Below are positions 32,496 through 44,832 of a stretch of DNA of 64,000 bases, in pieces (the first letter of the stretch is position 1; every line of letters starts with the position of its first letter). The stretch covers positions 46,975,632 to 47,039,631 of the forward strand of contig OX359246.1 of NCBI GenBank assembly GCA_947179485.1, in the 5' to 3' direction. A program made the position numbers and the translations under genes. Below the pieces are notes generated by a model that ran no database searches, was not told the origin of the DNA, and saw only the letters and a program-made list of their open reading frames with translations. The DNA comes from Allacma fusca. Taxonomy: Eukaryota; Arthropoda; Collembola; Symphypleona; Sminthuridae.

Positions 32496-33065
32496 ATGGC
32501 CAGTGGTTGCACATACCCCCAACAAGGCGGTTCATTCAACCCTACCGCATTCGGTCTTCCATTCTTGGCCCAGCTCTTTAACGGTAATCAAGGTGGTATC
32601 AATGCTGAAGGCTTCCTTCAACAAATCTCCAGTCTAATTGACGATGGCATGGTGGAGTACACCCGACAAATGTCCATGAGAGAACAACAGGCCACGAAAG
32701 AGGCGCAACCCTCTACATCTGCAGAATGCCGAGAGTCCCTTGCAAAGACTAATGCGAAAACTGAAACATCCACCAAGGATGGGAAATTCAGTGTGAGCAT
32801 CCCCTTGGGGAAGGACGTCAAGCCCGAAGACCTCAAAGTGACTATTAAGGACCGACAACTGATTGTTGATGTAAAGACTGAGAGCAAGTCCGAGGATGGA
32901 ACTTCTCGATTATACCAAGAATTCACCAAGAAGATCGCTCTCCCGGAGGAAGTGAATGTTTCTGAAGTGAGGACAGTTTTGACTCCGGAGGGCGTCTTTA
33001 AAATCGAAGCTCCTCTTCCGGTCGCTCAGTCTATTGAAATTCCAGTGAGAGTGGATCTGGATTAA
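32496..33065 (+). CDS. Small heat shock protein C, 189 aa
   Basis: Hsp20/alpha-crystallin chaperone. The N-terminus is Gly/Phe-rich, followed by IDDGMVEYTRQMS (48-60), a motif shared with B1. The alpha-crystallin domain is about 97-175, with GKDVKPEDL, FTKKIALP (143-150) and PEGVFKIEAPLP. SIEIPV (179-184) is the C-terminal IxI/V motif. A 5'-UTR intron is clear: donor GTAAGT at 32353 and acceptor TTGCAG ending 32476, 19 bases before ATG. Lys145 replaces the conserved Arg. A decayed partial copy with the same 3' flank lies at 48,290. Confidence 0.93.
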   Translation: MASGCTYPQQGGSFNPTAFGLPFLAQLFNGNQGGINAEGFLQQISSLIDDGMVEYTRQMSMREQQATKEAQPSTSAECRESLAKTNAKTETSTKDGKFSVSIPLGKDVKPEDLKVTIKDRQLIVDVKTESKSEDGTSRLYQEFTKKIALPEEVNVSEVRTVLTPEGVFKIEAPLPVAQSIEIPVRVDLD

Positions 33066-34060
33066 ATGGTTGAGAATTTAATGCAGTAACTACAAATTTA
33101 TGTAAATATTCGGAATCTTTGTATCATTTTAGCGCGTATGTATGTATCTGAAAATATATGTGAGTCAGTGTTTTGCGCTTTTTATAAAATAAATAAATAA
33201 TTAGAAACCTGGTCAAACTTAAATTTCACATTTTCGAAAGATATGCATACAAATGATGTATTTGCACACAAGTAGCTTTCCAATATGTAATTATGTCATT
33301 TTAAATATAATTATGATTTCATAAAATACTAAAATTAGAATTGAGCTTGAATATAAATGTAACTTGCTTCTAGCAAGAATCAGAATTACACATCTATGCA
33401 GATCAATAGTCCATGAGTTATATATTCAGTTATGGCTTCATTAACGTGCTTTCCTGACTCATCGTCATCAAACTACTTACATTTACATTCCTTTACTTGT
33501 ATTGCACATGTGCTTAGACTCGTTTTTCGCACTCCAGTTGAAAGTTAACCTTACTTGACGAACTGTTTCATAAGTTTTGAACAACTAATCGTGATAATTT
33601 TTCTTGTCAAAGGTTTTAGCATTTCATCAATAAATAATAATCAAAATTAACGGTTAGAAGATTTTATAAGTAACCCTTTGCTAAGAGTTGTGCAGCTTTC
33701 AGACTTTAAAGTTAGGACGTATGTATGTACATAATGATGCATATATGTAATTAGAGATTTTTTCTATCGGACACAAACCAAAGGTTATGACGCCAAAGTA
33801 CGACTTACAAGACTCTGCCAAATCCGGTAATACAGTTACACGTGGAACTGCGGGAGAATGAAATATTCTGGAAGTTAGCTAATATGAATTTCTAGACACA
33901 AAAAAAATGTATTGAATGAATGACACAATTTCTTGCATAGTCTCCAATGGGAAGAATTGGTTTCTTTCGAAAACTATCCATGTGAAATGCACGTGTATTA
34001 ATATATTGGAAGATGGACAAATGGACCATTCTTTTACATAATCGGAAATTGCATTTATTT
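33066..34060 (+). repeat. Segment downstream of C, copy 1 of a three-copy duplication
   Basis: Bases from the C stop codon to about 34,060 align in order with 48,566-49,560 (TCATTTTAGC, ATTAGAATTGAGCTTGA, GCCAAATCCGGTAATACAGTT). Parts align more weakly with 51,060-51,400. It contains no ORF of note. Confidence 0.75.
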
Positions 34061-35800
34061 ATTTATTTTTCACTTTGTTTGGTATTCCTGTGGTAGGATT
34101 TACATCTGCATAAATATATAGACTTTTAACTGCAAATGACACATTTTTCATGCCTAATTTTTGGTAGGAAGTATCTCTCTTTAAATATTTCTATTTGAAA
34201 GTGGTGGAGCCAAGTGACTCTCAGAGGTATTTAGATTTTACGCAATGTAACATATTCTTACACATTCCGCCATTGCTTCCAAATGAGTCTGTTTTTTTGA
34301 AAAGGGCCACCCGTGAAGGTCACTATTTTATAAAATATTTTTATAGGGCCCATCAGATGCGTAATTGAATGAAAAAAAATCTACCATTTTATTTTTGCCG
34401 CATTAATAATACATTAATTATTATTAATTATTATTACAGCATTTACTTACGATAGAATTTAGTTCATAATGGGACAGTTAATTAGCAGGATATATAACTC
34501 GAATTTGTGAATGTTACAATCCACTCTCGCTATTAAGAGATGCTCATGGGACCTGCAAAATTTGTCCCTTATAAACATTATCCCGTATAAGCAGTGTTAT
34601 ACATTGTGTAAATGGGAATCGGGACTGTAAATCCCAATCCCTTATATCGAAAAATCCCCCCGGGGAAAAAAGGGTATCCCTTATAGGGAAGGTCACTGTA
34701 ATGACAATTTTAAACAATATTCTTCCGCTGTTTTATGTAGTCATTATAAAATCCTTAAATAAAATGTTTATGTTACCACCTTTTACGTCCTGAATGATTT
34801 GAATCATCATTCGATTCAATTCATCACGCAGAATTGAATCAAATTGAATCCTGTGAATCGTGAATTGAATCGAATCATTGTATGTCATTCAATTCATACG
34901 TTGAATTGAATCAAAACGAAATTTTTGAATTGAATTGAAAGATTGGGACCACTAAACTCAAGGGAAGAATAAAAGCTACATTTTAAAATTTGGAAAAAGT
35001 GCATATTTGCATCTGCCGGCAGTCAAATCGGAGGAAATCCGAAACGGGTAATTTATATACATATCTAGTTAAGGCGTTGTGCACATGTTACCAAGCACGT
35101 ATGGATAGTATGCGAATACATACAGCCAGCATGCAAGCATTGCTTTGCTCGCTGTAGTGGACGAGGAGTGGAGTCCCCTGCCAACGTAACATAAGGGTAG
35201 CGCCTTCGCCGTAAACAGAAAGCCCTATCACGCTCCATGCTTTGGAACCGTGCCGCAGCTCAACTAGTCCCAAATTATTTTTTTAATAATTTGGGATTGG
35301 TTGGTTATAGCCCAAAAATATTTGGCCTCAATATTACTCACACTATTTAAATTGTATGTATATGCATTATATGTACATATTCCAAAAAAATGCTTCACTA
35401 TGGGAATGGCTCTTTTGAAAAAAAAACAGACTCAAATGTCGATTTTTTTAATAAGGAAATGCTTACCCGTCCGTGCATTTTTCTATTCATTTGTTCAAAT
35501 CTGCATAGAAGTCATTTTCTAACACATTTTTTACACTCGATTAGAATAATAATAGCATGCCTGGCGTAACTTGAAATTAACGCTGTACGCATAGCTACAT
35601 TATGGATACTTGCAGGATTAAAATAGGAATGGAAGTGCACTTATATCAAACCTAGCCGTACAATAAAACATCTTATATTTGAAAGCCATCCGGCATAATT
35701 TTAAAACGTTTCCCATGATCAAATTAAAGATAGTTGTTTATATTTGAATGATGCTAAAAATTATTGAAATTAATTCATAGCTGTGAATTTTTTGTTTATT
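34061..35800. other. Non-coding stretch with a GATTCAATTC-rich patch
   Basis: From 34,060 to 35,560 short blocks match 51,400-51,700. At about 34,795-34,950 the words GATTCAATTC, GAATTGAATC and TTGAATTGAAT recur in both orientations, like the ends of the hAT MITEs, but no termini or target duplication were found. A hairpin (TCCCAAATTATT ... AATAATTTGGGA) lies at 35,268-35,297. Confidence 0.5.
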
Positions 35801-35808
35801 CATAAAAA

Positions 35809-37890
35809 TCAACACAGTAGACTTAACACAATCAAAGATTCCTCGTAAATGTAAAAAAAATATACACACAAGAAATGAAACGACAACAAATATCTTGGTA
35901 CAACTTTTAGGTTCCACCACTTACATACTGCACAATTATTTAACCTGAAATAAATGCCGACAGTTCTGATACTGATAGGGGGAGTGGTATTTTTTGACAC
36001 ATGTCGTACACAATAATCTAAGAACTGCCAGGCTCCGTTGCATGATTTAGGAAATGGAACATTAAACACGTAGAAAATTTTAAAGCCCAAATCCACAGCA
36101 GAAATTAGTGAATCCACTTTAAGAGCATGACCCTCAAATAGTACCAAATGCTCGTTTAACTCCAATGTTCCCAGATTTCCCTTGCAAATAATTTGAACTG
36201 ATTTCTTTACTGACTGTCTTGCCAATTCGTCAATGTCAGACAAAGGCTGTGAAATTAAAATAACACAAATTTACTTATAGCTTGAATTTTGCATGAATTT
36301 TCATTTTCGGTGGCAAAATTTAAAACATTTAATGGGAGCTGACATGAGTGACGTCCAAAAAAGATTTTACGCTATCCCCCTGAGTAACCTTTTTAACTTT
36401 GGGCCGGTGAAGAGCAGCTAGCATAAAAAATGCCAATGTGAGGACTTCATGTTCTGAAATTGCAATTCCAATATATGACTTATAATGTATGTATCTATAA
36501 AACTACTGCGGCAGATGTGAATAACAAAATGGTCGCGCAACAAAATGTAACGTTGTGTTATATATATTGTTACCTTCGCCCAGTATTCTGAAGTTTGCCA
36601 AGGTCTTCTTCATCGATTTAAAATACTCCAAAATCTTTGGAGCAATTTCAGTCCATTTTGACGTCAGATTGGCCGCAAATAAAGGGTAGCATAATTGAAA
36701 GTCCTGCTGAATCTGCAAATTTGATAGAGGTGCGTAGAATTCATGAAAGGTTTTAGAAAGGCAAAAACGTAGTTTGAATCTAACTAGTGCACATACTGCT
36801 CCCGGAGTATCCAGCAATCGTGGCCATTGTTTCAGAAATGCTTCAAACTCCAGATTAGCTCGGCACTTAAGAATATCCTTTCTTCGAAGCGAAAATGTCT
36901 TGGTAAGATAGTCGAATACTTTTTTAGGAGGAGCACCATGGTTACAGAGCCATCGCTGCATTTCTTGTCCTTCAATTGATGACGCTGTGGATTAGAACCC
37001 TCAGATATTTTAATTGCTGTGTATTTGATGATTTATAAGAATAGTTACATGCAATGTAGTAACTTTTCAATATACCTTCAAATTCATCTAAAGCTTCATC
37101 AAAAATGGCATCTGGAAGAGATCCAGACGTGGTTCCCAAATTTTTCCTGATTGTTGTCCAGAAATTCTTAAACAATATTGAATATATCCCGTAGGGAACA
37201 ATGATCGTTTTTTCCCGGTGTCCACATCTGTGACGATGGTAGATGGAGCATAGTAGGAATTCTGAAAGGAAACATTGGTAAAGTGCTATTATAGAAAACA
37301 AAACAACTCCACATGCTTTAGCTCTTAAACGTAGCTTGCCTTCAATTCTCCTTGCCAGTCAGCCTAGGGTACAGTTGAGATACAATGCACTCAGCTAATT
37401 GTTCTCTTTGATACGTGGATGGCCTGTAATTATTAAAAATCATTGACTGGCAGTTCATAATCAGACTTACATAAATATTTAAAAATCACTAACTGATTTG
37501 AATTACATTTTTGAATTAGATCCTCGCAGCAAATTTTCACTAGATGACGCTTCAGCTTTGGTGGTAATGGCTTCATGGAATTACAGGACGCAATTATTTT
37601 TTCACCAAACGTCACTCTCATAGTACTGTCATGGGTTTTCAGTATTTTGACGATGTCCTAAATTAGTCACCATATATTAACTGGAGAATAAGTAAATTTT
37701 AGACAATTAAGCCGATATGTCAAAAGAAATTTACCGTCATATCTGATTCTTCGTCAAAAAATAATTTCCTCCTCTTCGCTCTGCTGCTCTGTCGCACTGG
37801 ATCCTTTTGTAAAATTATGGACGCAACGTGTCCTGCTCCATCAGTAACCGTTCCATTTTGTATAATTTCATTTTGTAAAAACAGTGGAAT
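35809..37890 (-). CDS. SAMD3-like protein, body exons
   Basis: A multi-exon minus-strand gene resembling the metazoan 'sterile alpha motif domain-containing protein 3-like' family, function unknown. In-phase exons are 37735-37890, 37494-37657, from 37423 to about 37,350, about 37,265 down to 37076, 36797-36984, 36574-36712, 36344-36453, and from 36246 to the 3' end (35,809 or a splice near 35,940). Recognisable text: AKRRKLFFDEESD, PKLKRHLVKICCEDL, AECIVSQLYPRL, YLTKTFSLRRKDILK, FLKQWPRLLDTPGA joined to IQQDFQLCYPLF, LGEGEHEVLTLAFFMLAAL and AVDLGFKIFYVFNVPFP. A TGA near 37,345 leaves one junction unsolved. The start codon and SAM domain may lie at 41.7 kb. Confidence 0.65.
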
Positions 37891-38401
37891 CTGAAAAAAT
37901 AATTTAGTTAAATAAGTTCAGTTGCACTCAAACTTTTTCGACGAATTCCAACATAGAATTTACAGTGTATAAAGTTTTTGCATTCTTAAATCTTAGTTTG
38001 TTCCGAAGTTTGTTCGTTCTCAAGAACCTGGTGTGTCTGAAAAACGATATATTTATACATTTATTGTGCTTAGTAATTAGGTATTTGAACCCATTCTCCC
38101 GTGGAGCCGCAGTTCTTGAAATGGCAACATGGAAACATATTTTCTATATCTTCTAGTTTTATGCACACTTGTTCTTTCCGCTCTTTAATTTTGTAAGCAC
38201 GAAAATGTTGATCAAAGGTAGTATTTATAGGATATACTATTGCATAATTCACGAACTTATGTCTAAACAATAACTCAATCATAACAATAACAGGCTCATC
38301 ATTATTCCACGTTTTACACATGAGTTTACTCTTGGTTATACTACTTTCATGGCAAAATATCTCATTTATAAGTATAATTTCCTCAGTAGGAATTATATGT
38401 A

Positions 38402-39274
38402 CAGGGGTGAGGCAACATCCTTGGACAAGGACGGAGGTGTACTGAATATCGACTTGCTACTCCCGCCGATGCCTCCAGAAATAGCACCGGAAGTTAAAGG
38501 TATCAGATTATACGTTTCCAAGGACCCGACATGGAAGTTACTTTTGTTTTTCCAAGGGTCTGTATTAAAGCAACGATTTCAAAAACGTCCATAGGGCTGG
38601 TGTCCGGTGACTTTACTGGTATTTCCTTATTCTAAATTAAGGTTATACCAGTTTACCGGTGGAGGTCTTCTGAATATGCCCGGGTAAATCTGGCCGTGTG
38701 GGAGCTTGCCGCGTCGTTATGTACGAAGACATTTGATGTGTCCTCTCCATAAATTCGTGGCACTTCCTTTTCAAGTAAGGGACTCAAAACGCGGCCAACA
38801 TAGTAGGCAGCACTGACTGTAGCTTTTGGAGCCACTTTAATGAAAGGTAGTACTCCCCTTCCAGTCATCTCTCCTACGACCATGATCTTCGAGTCGAACC
38901 TCTCCTTCCTCTGGATCACGGGGGTGTCTCAGTGACCGTAATTGCCTTTAAATAATAAATCCGGCGATCGGCATTGCAGTCACTGAGAACGACGTATGTT
39001 GAGCCAAGAGTTACCACAAAATCCGATTTTTCCCCTGACAGATGCTCCTCGTACAGCTTCCGGGAGTTGGTCCACTCCCGGAAAAGTATTTAATGCTACC
39101 TTCAACTTCCGGAGCTATTTGTGGAGGCATCGGCGGGAGTAGCAAATTGATATTCAGTACACACATTGCTAGTACTATTATCAACATAATTACAAAATTA
39201 TGTAACTGTAAATAAAGCTCGCTAAAAGTTACGGTGCCCTCCGTCGTTGTCCAAGAATGTTGCCTCACCCTCTG
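38402..39274. mobile_element. Tc1/mariner-type element with long inverted ends
   Basis: Ends CAGGGGTGAGGCAAC and (inverted) CAGAGGGTGAGGCAAC are flanked by TA (38400-38401 and 39275-39276). Inverted homology continues inward for over 100 bp (TTGCTACTCCCGCCGATGCC). It encloses a short mariner-like transposase relic. It lies in the last intron of the decayed transposon-like gene. Confidence 0.75.
38653..38919 (-). pseudogene. Tc1/mariner transposase fragment
   Basis: Minus-strand text KIMVVGEMTGRGVLPFI, YYVGRVLSPLL and VFVHNDAASSHTA corresponds to the central part of mariner-like transposases up to the second catalytic Asp (HNDAASSH). The first Asp region and C-terminus are missing, so it is a deletion derivative. 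Confidence 0.7.
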
Positions 39275-41348
39275 TACTGAGCTGCAGATAATATCTGCAA
39301 ATAGAGTTTCTTCCGGCGATGAGATTGTTGCTCCAACTTGAATCATACGATTTACTCATTAAAAATACATACCTTGAGTAAATCTGATTTCTGGACATAA
39401 CTGTTTTACAAATGTTTCTATAGTTTCCACAGACGCTTGCTACACCTTTAAAAAATTTATGTCGCGCCTCGTTACGCATAGTGCAGTATCGAATTAAGGG
39501 TCCAATTTTCTTAATCAATTCGGGGTAATGAGTGACAAAATTATGTTTTGGTCGAAGATTGTTTTTTGATAAAATTCGATAAAGATGATGATGATCGTCG
39601 ATTAAATCTGTCAAAAATGGCAACGACGCCTCCGTTATATTGGGGCTCATTATAACTTCTAGAATATCTTTAAGAAGCAAAATCAGTTGGTAGAAATGAT
39701 TTGATAATTCAAAGCAGTCTCCGAATAAAAATGTAAAACAATAAATTAGTGTTAAAGTTTGGGAAGCGGTTTGTCCCATGCGTGTATCTGGTGCTTGAAT
39801 TTTTCCAAGTACTATTGGACTGGGTTTGGAATTCTTGTATCTTTGGTAATCGAAATTACTTATACGACTGTTAATGTGGTCAATAGTCATTTTTCCACTT
39901 CTAATAAGGTTCATTAATAACCACTTAATATAAAGGGGTACAATACCTTCAAAAACGTCATGGAGAATATCTGGACAAACGTTTTTGGTGGTGTGAAAAT
40001 TTTCAAGTGTGTTTAGAATTGATTCACACTTAATTCCAGTCTGAGAAAGTGATTTATGGATAGGTCAAATTCGTAGCTTATTTCTGGCTAGAGATTTTAT
40101 AGCCTTGCCCTGATTCTGGGTTTGCATTTTTGACATTTTGCAAAACCGACAAAAATAATTGGAAGAAAAACTTTGGGTAAGACCGAAAAGCATATGAATT
40201 CCCAAATTGTCCCCTATTACTTGACCCAATCGAACATTTACCAGACCAGTGTGTTCAGCAGACTCGACGTGAAGTCCACATATTTCAATCTTCTTTATAT
40301 CATTAATTAGAACACTTAAAATCCTATTTAGGGAATATTTCCCAATTAGCTTGGATTTGAAGCACAAGCAGGGATGAATGTTCTGAAGTTTCGAATTGAA
40401 TGACGCATCAATGTTGAGCAGTGAAATGTAGCGATTAGCAAGTTTATGAAGTCCAGATCGTGACGATAAAGGATTCGCTACTTCAAGCTCATCGAAAAAC
40501 AGGAGAAAAAATATTCGGGGCCTGGAAATCATAATTTTGGTTGGAAATCATTTTTCTAAAATAATTTCCGCACATCGGTCCAGAGTAGCAAATCCTTTCT
40601 GAATTATTCCTTAGACGCGACGAAACTTCGAATGAATTTGCTAGCACTTCTGGTAGTTCCAGAACTTTTTTCAGCAACGGGAATATCGGGATGTATTCCA
40701 GTGTACCCTTTGCCAGCTTCGTTTTTGTCACACCATGTATATTCGTGATCTTGTGATACGTTCCTAGGACTATTTCTTCTGGGCTAACATAAAATCCATT
40801 TTCCTTCAAATATTTATCCAGCTTGTACTGTGTCTCGACGTTAAAGAATGGATTTTTTAGCTTGTTAAGCAAAAAAGAGTCTTCATATAACGATTCTTGC
40901 TCAGCCATGCAAATATCAACAATCTTCTCCCCGATGTTCATTGTCCAGCTAATAATATCAGCTACGACACTTCGTGGAATTTTTCCAGAACTGTAAAGTT
41001 TTACTGTGTAAATTGCTGCTTCTCTTTCAAGACTTCTAATTAAACTTTCCGATTACTCTGGAAATTTACTATCATCAGTATTTTCGGTTTCCTCTTCATT
41101 CTCGTAAGTGCCAACAAACTCTTTGGAATTCTGGAAGCTTCCTTCGTGTTCACTAACACCATTTTTGGACAGGATTCATGTAGTTGAAAATGTCGGCGAT
41201 ACGAATTATACCATGTAAACTCTGAATTGCATACGGGACACGAAAACGTTCTGCATCTTGCATTAAACTGGTGTGAGCATTACAAATGCGTCCACAGAGA
41301 TTTCCAATTTATTATTATATTTAAAGAACATAATGTGCATTTTGTTAC

Positions 41349-41735
41349 CTTTTTTGCCAGTTCATTTTTGATTTGGTATGCGTTCATAATCCCAATACGA
41401 TGACCCGCACTAGCAACAACAGATCTTAGCTCTTCTTTGAGAGTTTCATCTTTGTCCTCGATTATCATTACAAGAATATCATCGCTGAGATTTTCATCTG
41501 AAAAATACAAGATTTGCAACGTATATGCTTAGCTAAATAAAATATTTTAATCGTTGCAATTCGATCCCGTAGCTATAATTTTGATCATTCGTACCGTTGT
41601 ATATACATACATATGCTAAGCACGCTGTGAATATAGTTACTTATGTACTAGGCATTTCTTACCTCTAAATTTCTGCTGGTACAGATGTGTCAGCTTCAGG
41701 TCCTCCAAAACTGAATCAGTGGTGAAAAAGCTCAT
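41349..41735 (-). CDS. SAM domain encoded by two exons
   Basis: Exon 41663-41735 starts with ATG (MSFFTTDSVLEDLKLTHLYQ) and splices in phase at GTAAG to exon 41349-41497 (DENLSDDILVMIIEDK, LKEELRSVVASAGHRIGIM). Together about 74 residues match a sterile alpha motif domain. The exon ends in phase 0 at a GTAACA donor, compatible with joining either the SAMD3-like body at 37890 (phase 0) or the C2H2 exon at about 41,245. The first would place the whole decayed transposon-like gene inside an intron. The donor after KK is weak. Confidence 0.65.
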
Positions 41736-41739
41736 TCTG

Positions 41740-43280
41740 GATCAGGAATCACAAATAACTAATTGGTCTTATTTCAGAATTTTCAAACACATTGAGGGGC
41801 TTTCTGAGCCGTGCCTTCATACCTGGCAGCCATCACTAGCATGCTTTTAATTCATATGAATTATAAAATCGTAACGGTCACTCAAAATGTTTGTGCATGC
41901 ACGAACACTTTCCGGCCGGAAAATCCGTAATGTAATCCTGGGTGCAGAAAGAAATCTTAGTTAACCTGCCCGGACTGTGAATGTACAAGATGCCATTTAA
42001 CTTGCAATGCAAGTATAAGTTCATCCCTCGTTTTCCGGATTAAAGGATGCATTTAATTCAGAATCGGCATAATTCTGTTTTATCCTGCATATGGCATTAC
42101 CGGAGTTTTTAGAGTGTACAATACATACTAGAAATCAAGGTATCTTTTGGATTGAATGATATTAAATAATAATAATTATAATATCAATGATTTTTATAAT
42201 CAGAAACCTAGATTTTTGTAACATTATAAACCACAAACACAAGCACAAATTAAATCCATCAATCTCCTTTGTGTTTTCAGTTATAGCCGTATTTAAAAAA
42301 AATGAATACGAGGTTCATAAAGATATTTTTCCCAGCGTACTTCACGAAGTTGGTTACGTATGGTTTATAATAATTATACGATTTAAATCGGAAAATGGTC
42401 CCATGATTCAGTTCTCTACATGATACAGAATACTCAACTGACTATAGTACGCCCGAATCATAAAATAAAATCGGATTTCTGTTTGGTACCACGTTCATGT
42501 GTGCTCCCACATACTCCTTGTATGGAGTTGCATACATGGTGTTTTGCTTTTTTTCTACAAATTAATAAAAGTAACAGGGTGTGCTTAGTGTGTGCTTAAA
42601 TGTAATAATTAATGTTTAAATGCATATGTTCGTTAAGTGTCACTGGTGGTAGTGAAATCAGTATGTACATGATAGCGTGGCTGAAAGAATCTCCGCACAG
42701 AAAGAGCCTGGTAAAGTAAATCTGGTAAAGATAATTTGTAATTTGCTTGAAAATTGGATTCGTGTAATTTGCATCATGTTCCTTTTATCAATATGGGCTG
42801 TAGCTAGACGAGGTCAATTAATATGGCGCCCCTATGTACTTCTGCGTATATGAATTTACGTACATGTACCTATGTATAGATACTTATAGTTGCATATATT
42901 CTTTTCAAACGGGCAGAATGTAAGAATTAATTGCAGTTTGCGTATGTAGAATTCAGTAACCACGTTCAGAGGTGTAATTTTATGTGTATAGATACTGGTG
43001 CATTGGGGTAGTGCAAAATTTGAACAGTGGCTGGATTGTAAGTTGAATCGACAACTGTTGATTGATTAGACTTGTGATGTTGTGAATAATGACGGTAGAT
43101 TCTGATGAGGGTGAGAAACTTCAGGTTTTCAAATGAACTGAAACTTGACTTGTTCTAACTTATTGATGCATGTGTTGGCAATTAATTTTGGAACCAACAC
43201 CATGGGGCTAGAGTTCTTACATTATTTACTTTGATACTTTAGAGCAGGCTTGTTTTAATAAACAATCTCCCAACCGCTTA
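41740..43280. other. Spacer with two dispersed repeat copies
   Basis: About 42,110-42,420 matches 46,440-46,720 (ATTTTTATAATC, then GGTTCATAAAGATATTTTTC). About 42,985-43,210 matches 2,870-3,050. No gene is recognised. Confidence 0.5.
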
Positions 43281-43662
43281 AAATGTGACTCCAAAAAGGT
43301 TGAGTGTAGTGCCATACAAATATTATTTACATGATATGTATGTTAGATTGAAACAAAAGCCCGGAGTTACATTGTGCAAGAAACATGCCAGAAAACATTG
43401 TTTTTGGTTATCGAAGGCATATACAGATTTCATACATTCCCCGACATTATTGATGAAGAATGAAGTTAACGGTACTTTGGTAGCGTTCACAAAAATTGCA
43501 CCTAACCGTGCGGCAGAACACGTCGTCTTCTTATGTATGAGTCCGTACAAACTTGGGATGGCAGGGTGTATTACAAGATACCACCCATATTGGTATCGGT
43601 GGGTAAAAATAAACGGATACGAATATGAAAGCACCGACATGCACATAAAGTTGCACATGTAT

Positions 43663-44298
43663 TACAAAATACGGTAATTTATTACAGTATTCAGCCGTAA
43701 TTTCCTATGTTCATTATAACAGCTTTTAATTGCCTTACTATGATTTTGAACCCCGGAATAATTGTTAATTTTATAACCACATCCACGACTAAAAATATCT
43801 TGAAAATTGTCATTGTTTCGCATTGGTGAAAGGATGGCATCATCATTGACTAAAAACCACCCTACTACGTGGTCATTACAGGAATATTTTCTGAAATCTC
43901 CTACCCACAATTCTGAGAACGTGTCATTTGTGAACGCTCCCAAAAAACCACTCTTATCAGTGACTACTTGGTAGGGAAGTTCAGGGCATGTTCCATTGGT
44001 AACCAAAATTACGTTTGAATATTATGAATTATGAGCGATACGTTTGTTAGATTGAGATAAACACAAAAGTTGAAATAACGACTGAACTGATCATCACAGC
44101 ACCGCACTTACTGTATGTAATATATAATATGACACAATTATGAAAATCATAAGTCCATTTCCACTTACAAGTTGGAACGCAAAGATGGAAATCAAAGCAA
44201 GAATAGAGGATTTTACCATTTATTACCGTTATACTCCATCCATATAAAATGCAAAAACTGAGCGTCAAGAAGATCCAACAGAAGTCAATCCGGCCCAT
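43663..44298 (-). CDS. Possible small secreted-protein gene, two parts
   Basis: An ATG at 44296-44298 opens MGRIDFCWIFLTLSFCILYG, which looks like a signal peptide. The exon would end at 44169 before a strong donor (GTAAGTGG). A second open stretch (43,663-44,006) has an even Cys and Asn composition (PELPYQVVTDKSGFLGAF, then CNDHVVGWFLVND). The acceptor joining them was not found and no family is recognised. Confidence 0.25.
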
Positions 44299-44832
44299 TT
44301 GTGAAGCCGTTGCTTAGGAGAACTGTTACCGTATCATTTGCGACCACGTCCCGACCGTCAAAATGTTGTACGTAATTACTGTAACCTTTTCATAGTGTAT
44401 TAGCATTATTTTCTCTATTAGGTAATAATAGTTACAAAAATGCTTGAGTATAATTCCCTATAATTATTATTAATTTTTCCGTTAGAAGACTCTCCCATTG
44501 CAAAAATCTTGAGTGTCTCAACACAATTTAATTCAAGTTTAACATTCAATTTTAAGTGGCTTCCAACACAGACTGCTTCACCCTTAAGGGAGGGTTAAGG
44601 TCATTCGATTACATTAAATTACTTTCAGTGGATGCCATTAAATTAGCTTTGCGTAATAGTTTATCAAATTGTTGTGCTGCTCTTGCTCCTTGAATATCCG
44701 TATTTAAGGCATTCCAGTAATGGATAGCCTTTTATTCTCTTTTAAAGATTGCGTATCGGATCTGTAAGCTGTATTTATATAATGTTAGCATTTAGCAACG
44801 TTAGCATTCTAAAAAATATTTCCTTTCCCCAG

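Larger units (their letters stand above)
38070..41280 (-). pseudogene. Decayed C2H2 / 'FFDELEV' transposon-like gene
   Basis: On minus, a C2H2 finger (FSCPVCNSEFTWYNSYRRHFQLHE split over Cys2-His2, near 41,190-41,250) precedes an acidic linker. Then come SPEEIVLGTYHKI, LEYIPIFPLL, LFFDELEVANPLSS, GDNLGIHMLFG, a CRFCK finger, DILHDVFEGIVPLYIKW, LRPKHNFVTHYPELIKKIGP and RNEARHKFFKGV. This order matches a multicopy metazoan family of uncharacterised, transposon-like proteins. A donor at 39,373 (GTATGT) leads to a last exon at 38,070-38,321. Disablements: a frameshift near 41,160, stops near 41,050 and at 40,062-40,064, and a frameshift near 40,515. A mariner-type element sits in the last intron. 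Confidence 0.65.

Noticed and set aside
34800..34950. GATTCAATTC-rich patch as a full hAT MITE
   Set aside because: Word pattern is similar, but no inverted ends or 8-bp duplication could be found.
35268..35297. Hairpin TCCCAAATTATT/AATAATTTGGGA as a terminator
   Set aside because: Eukaryotic context, with no transcript known to end there.
43285..43677. 130-codon plus-strand frame with Tyr/His-rich translation
   Set aside because: No family resemblance, overlapped by an equally long minus-strand frame, and no promoter or splice support; left uncalled.
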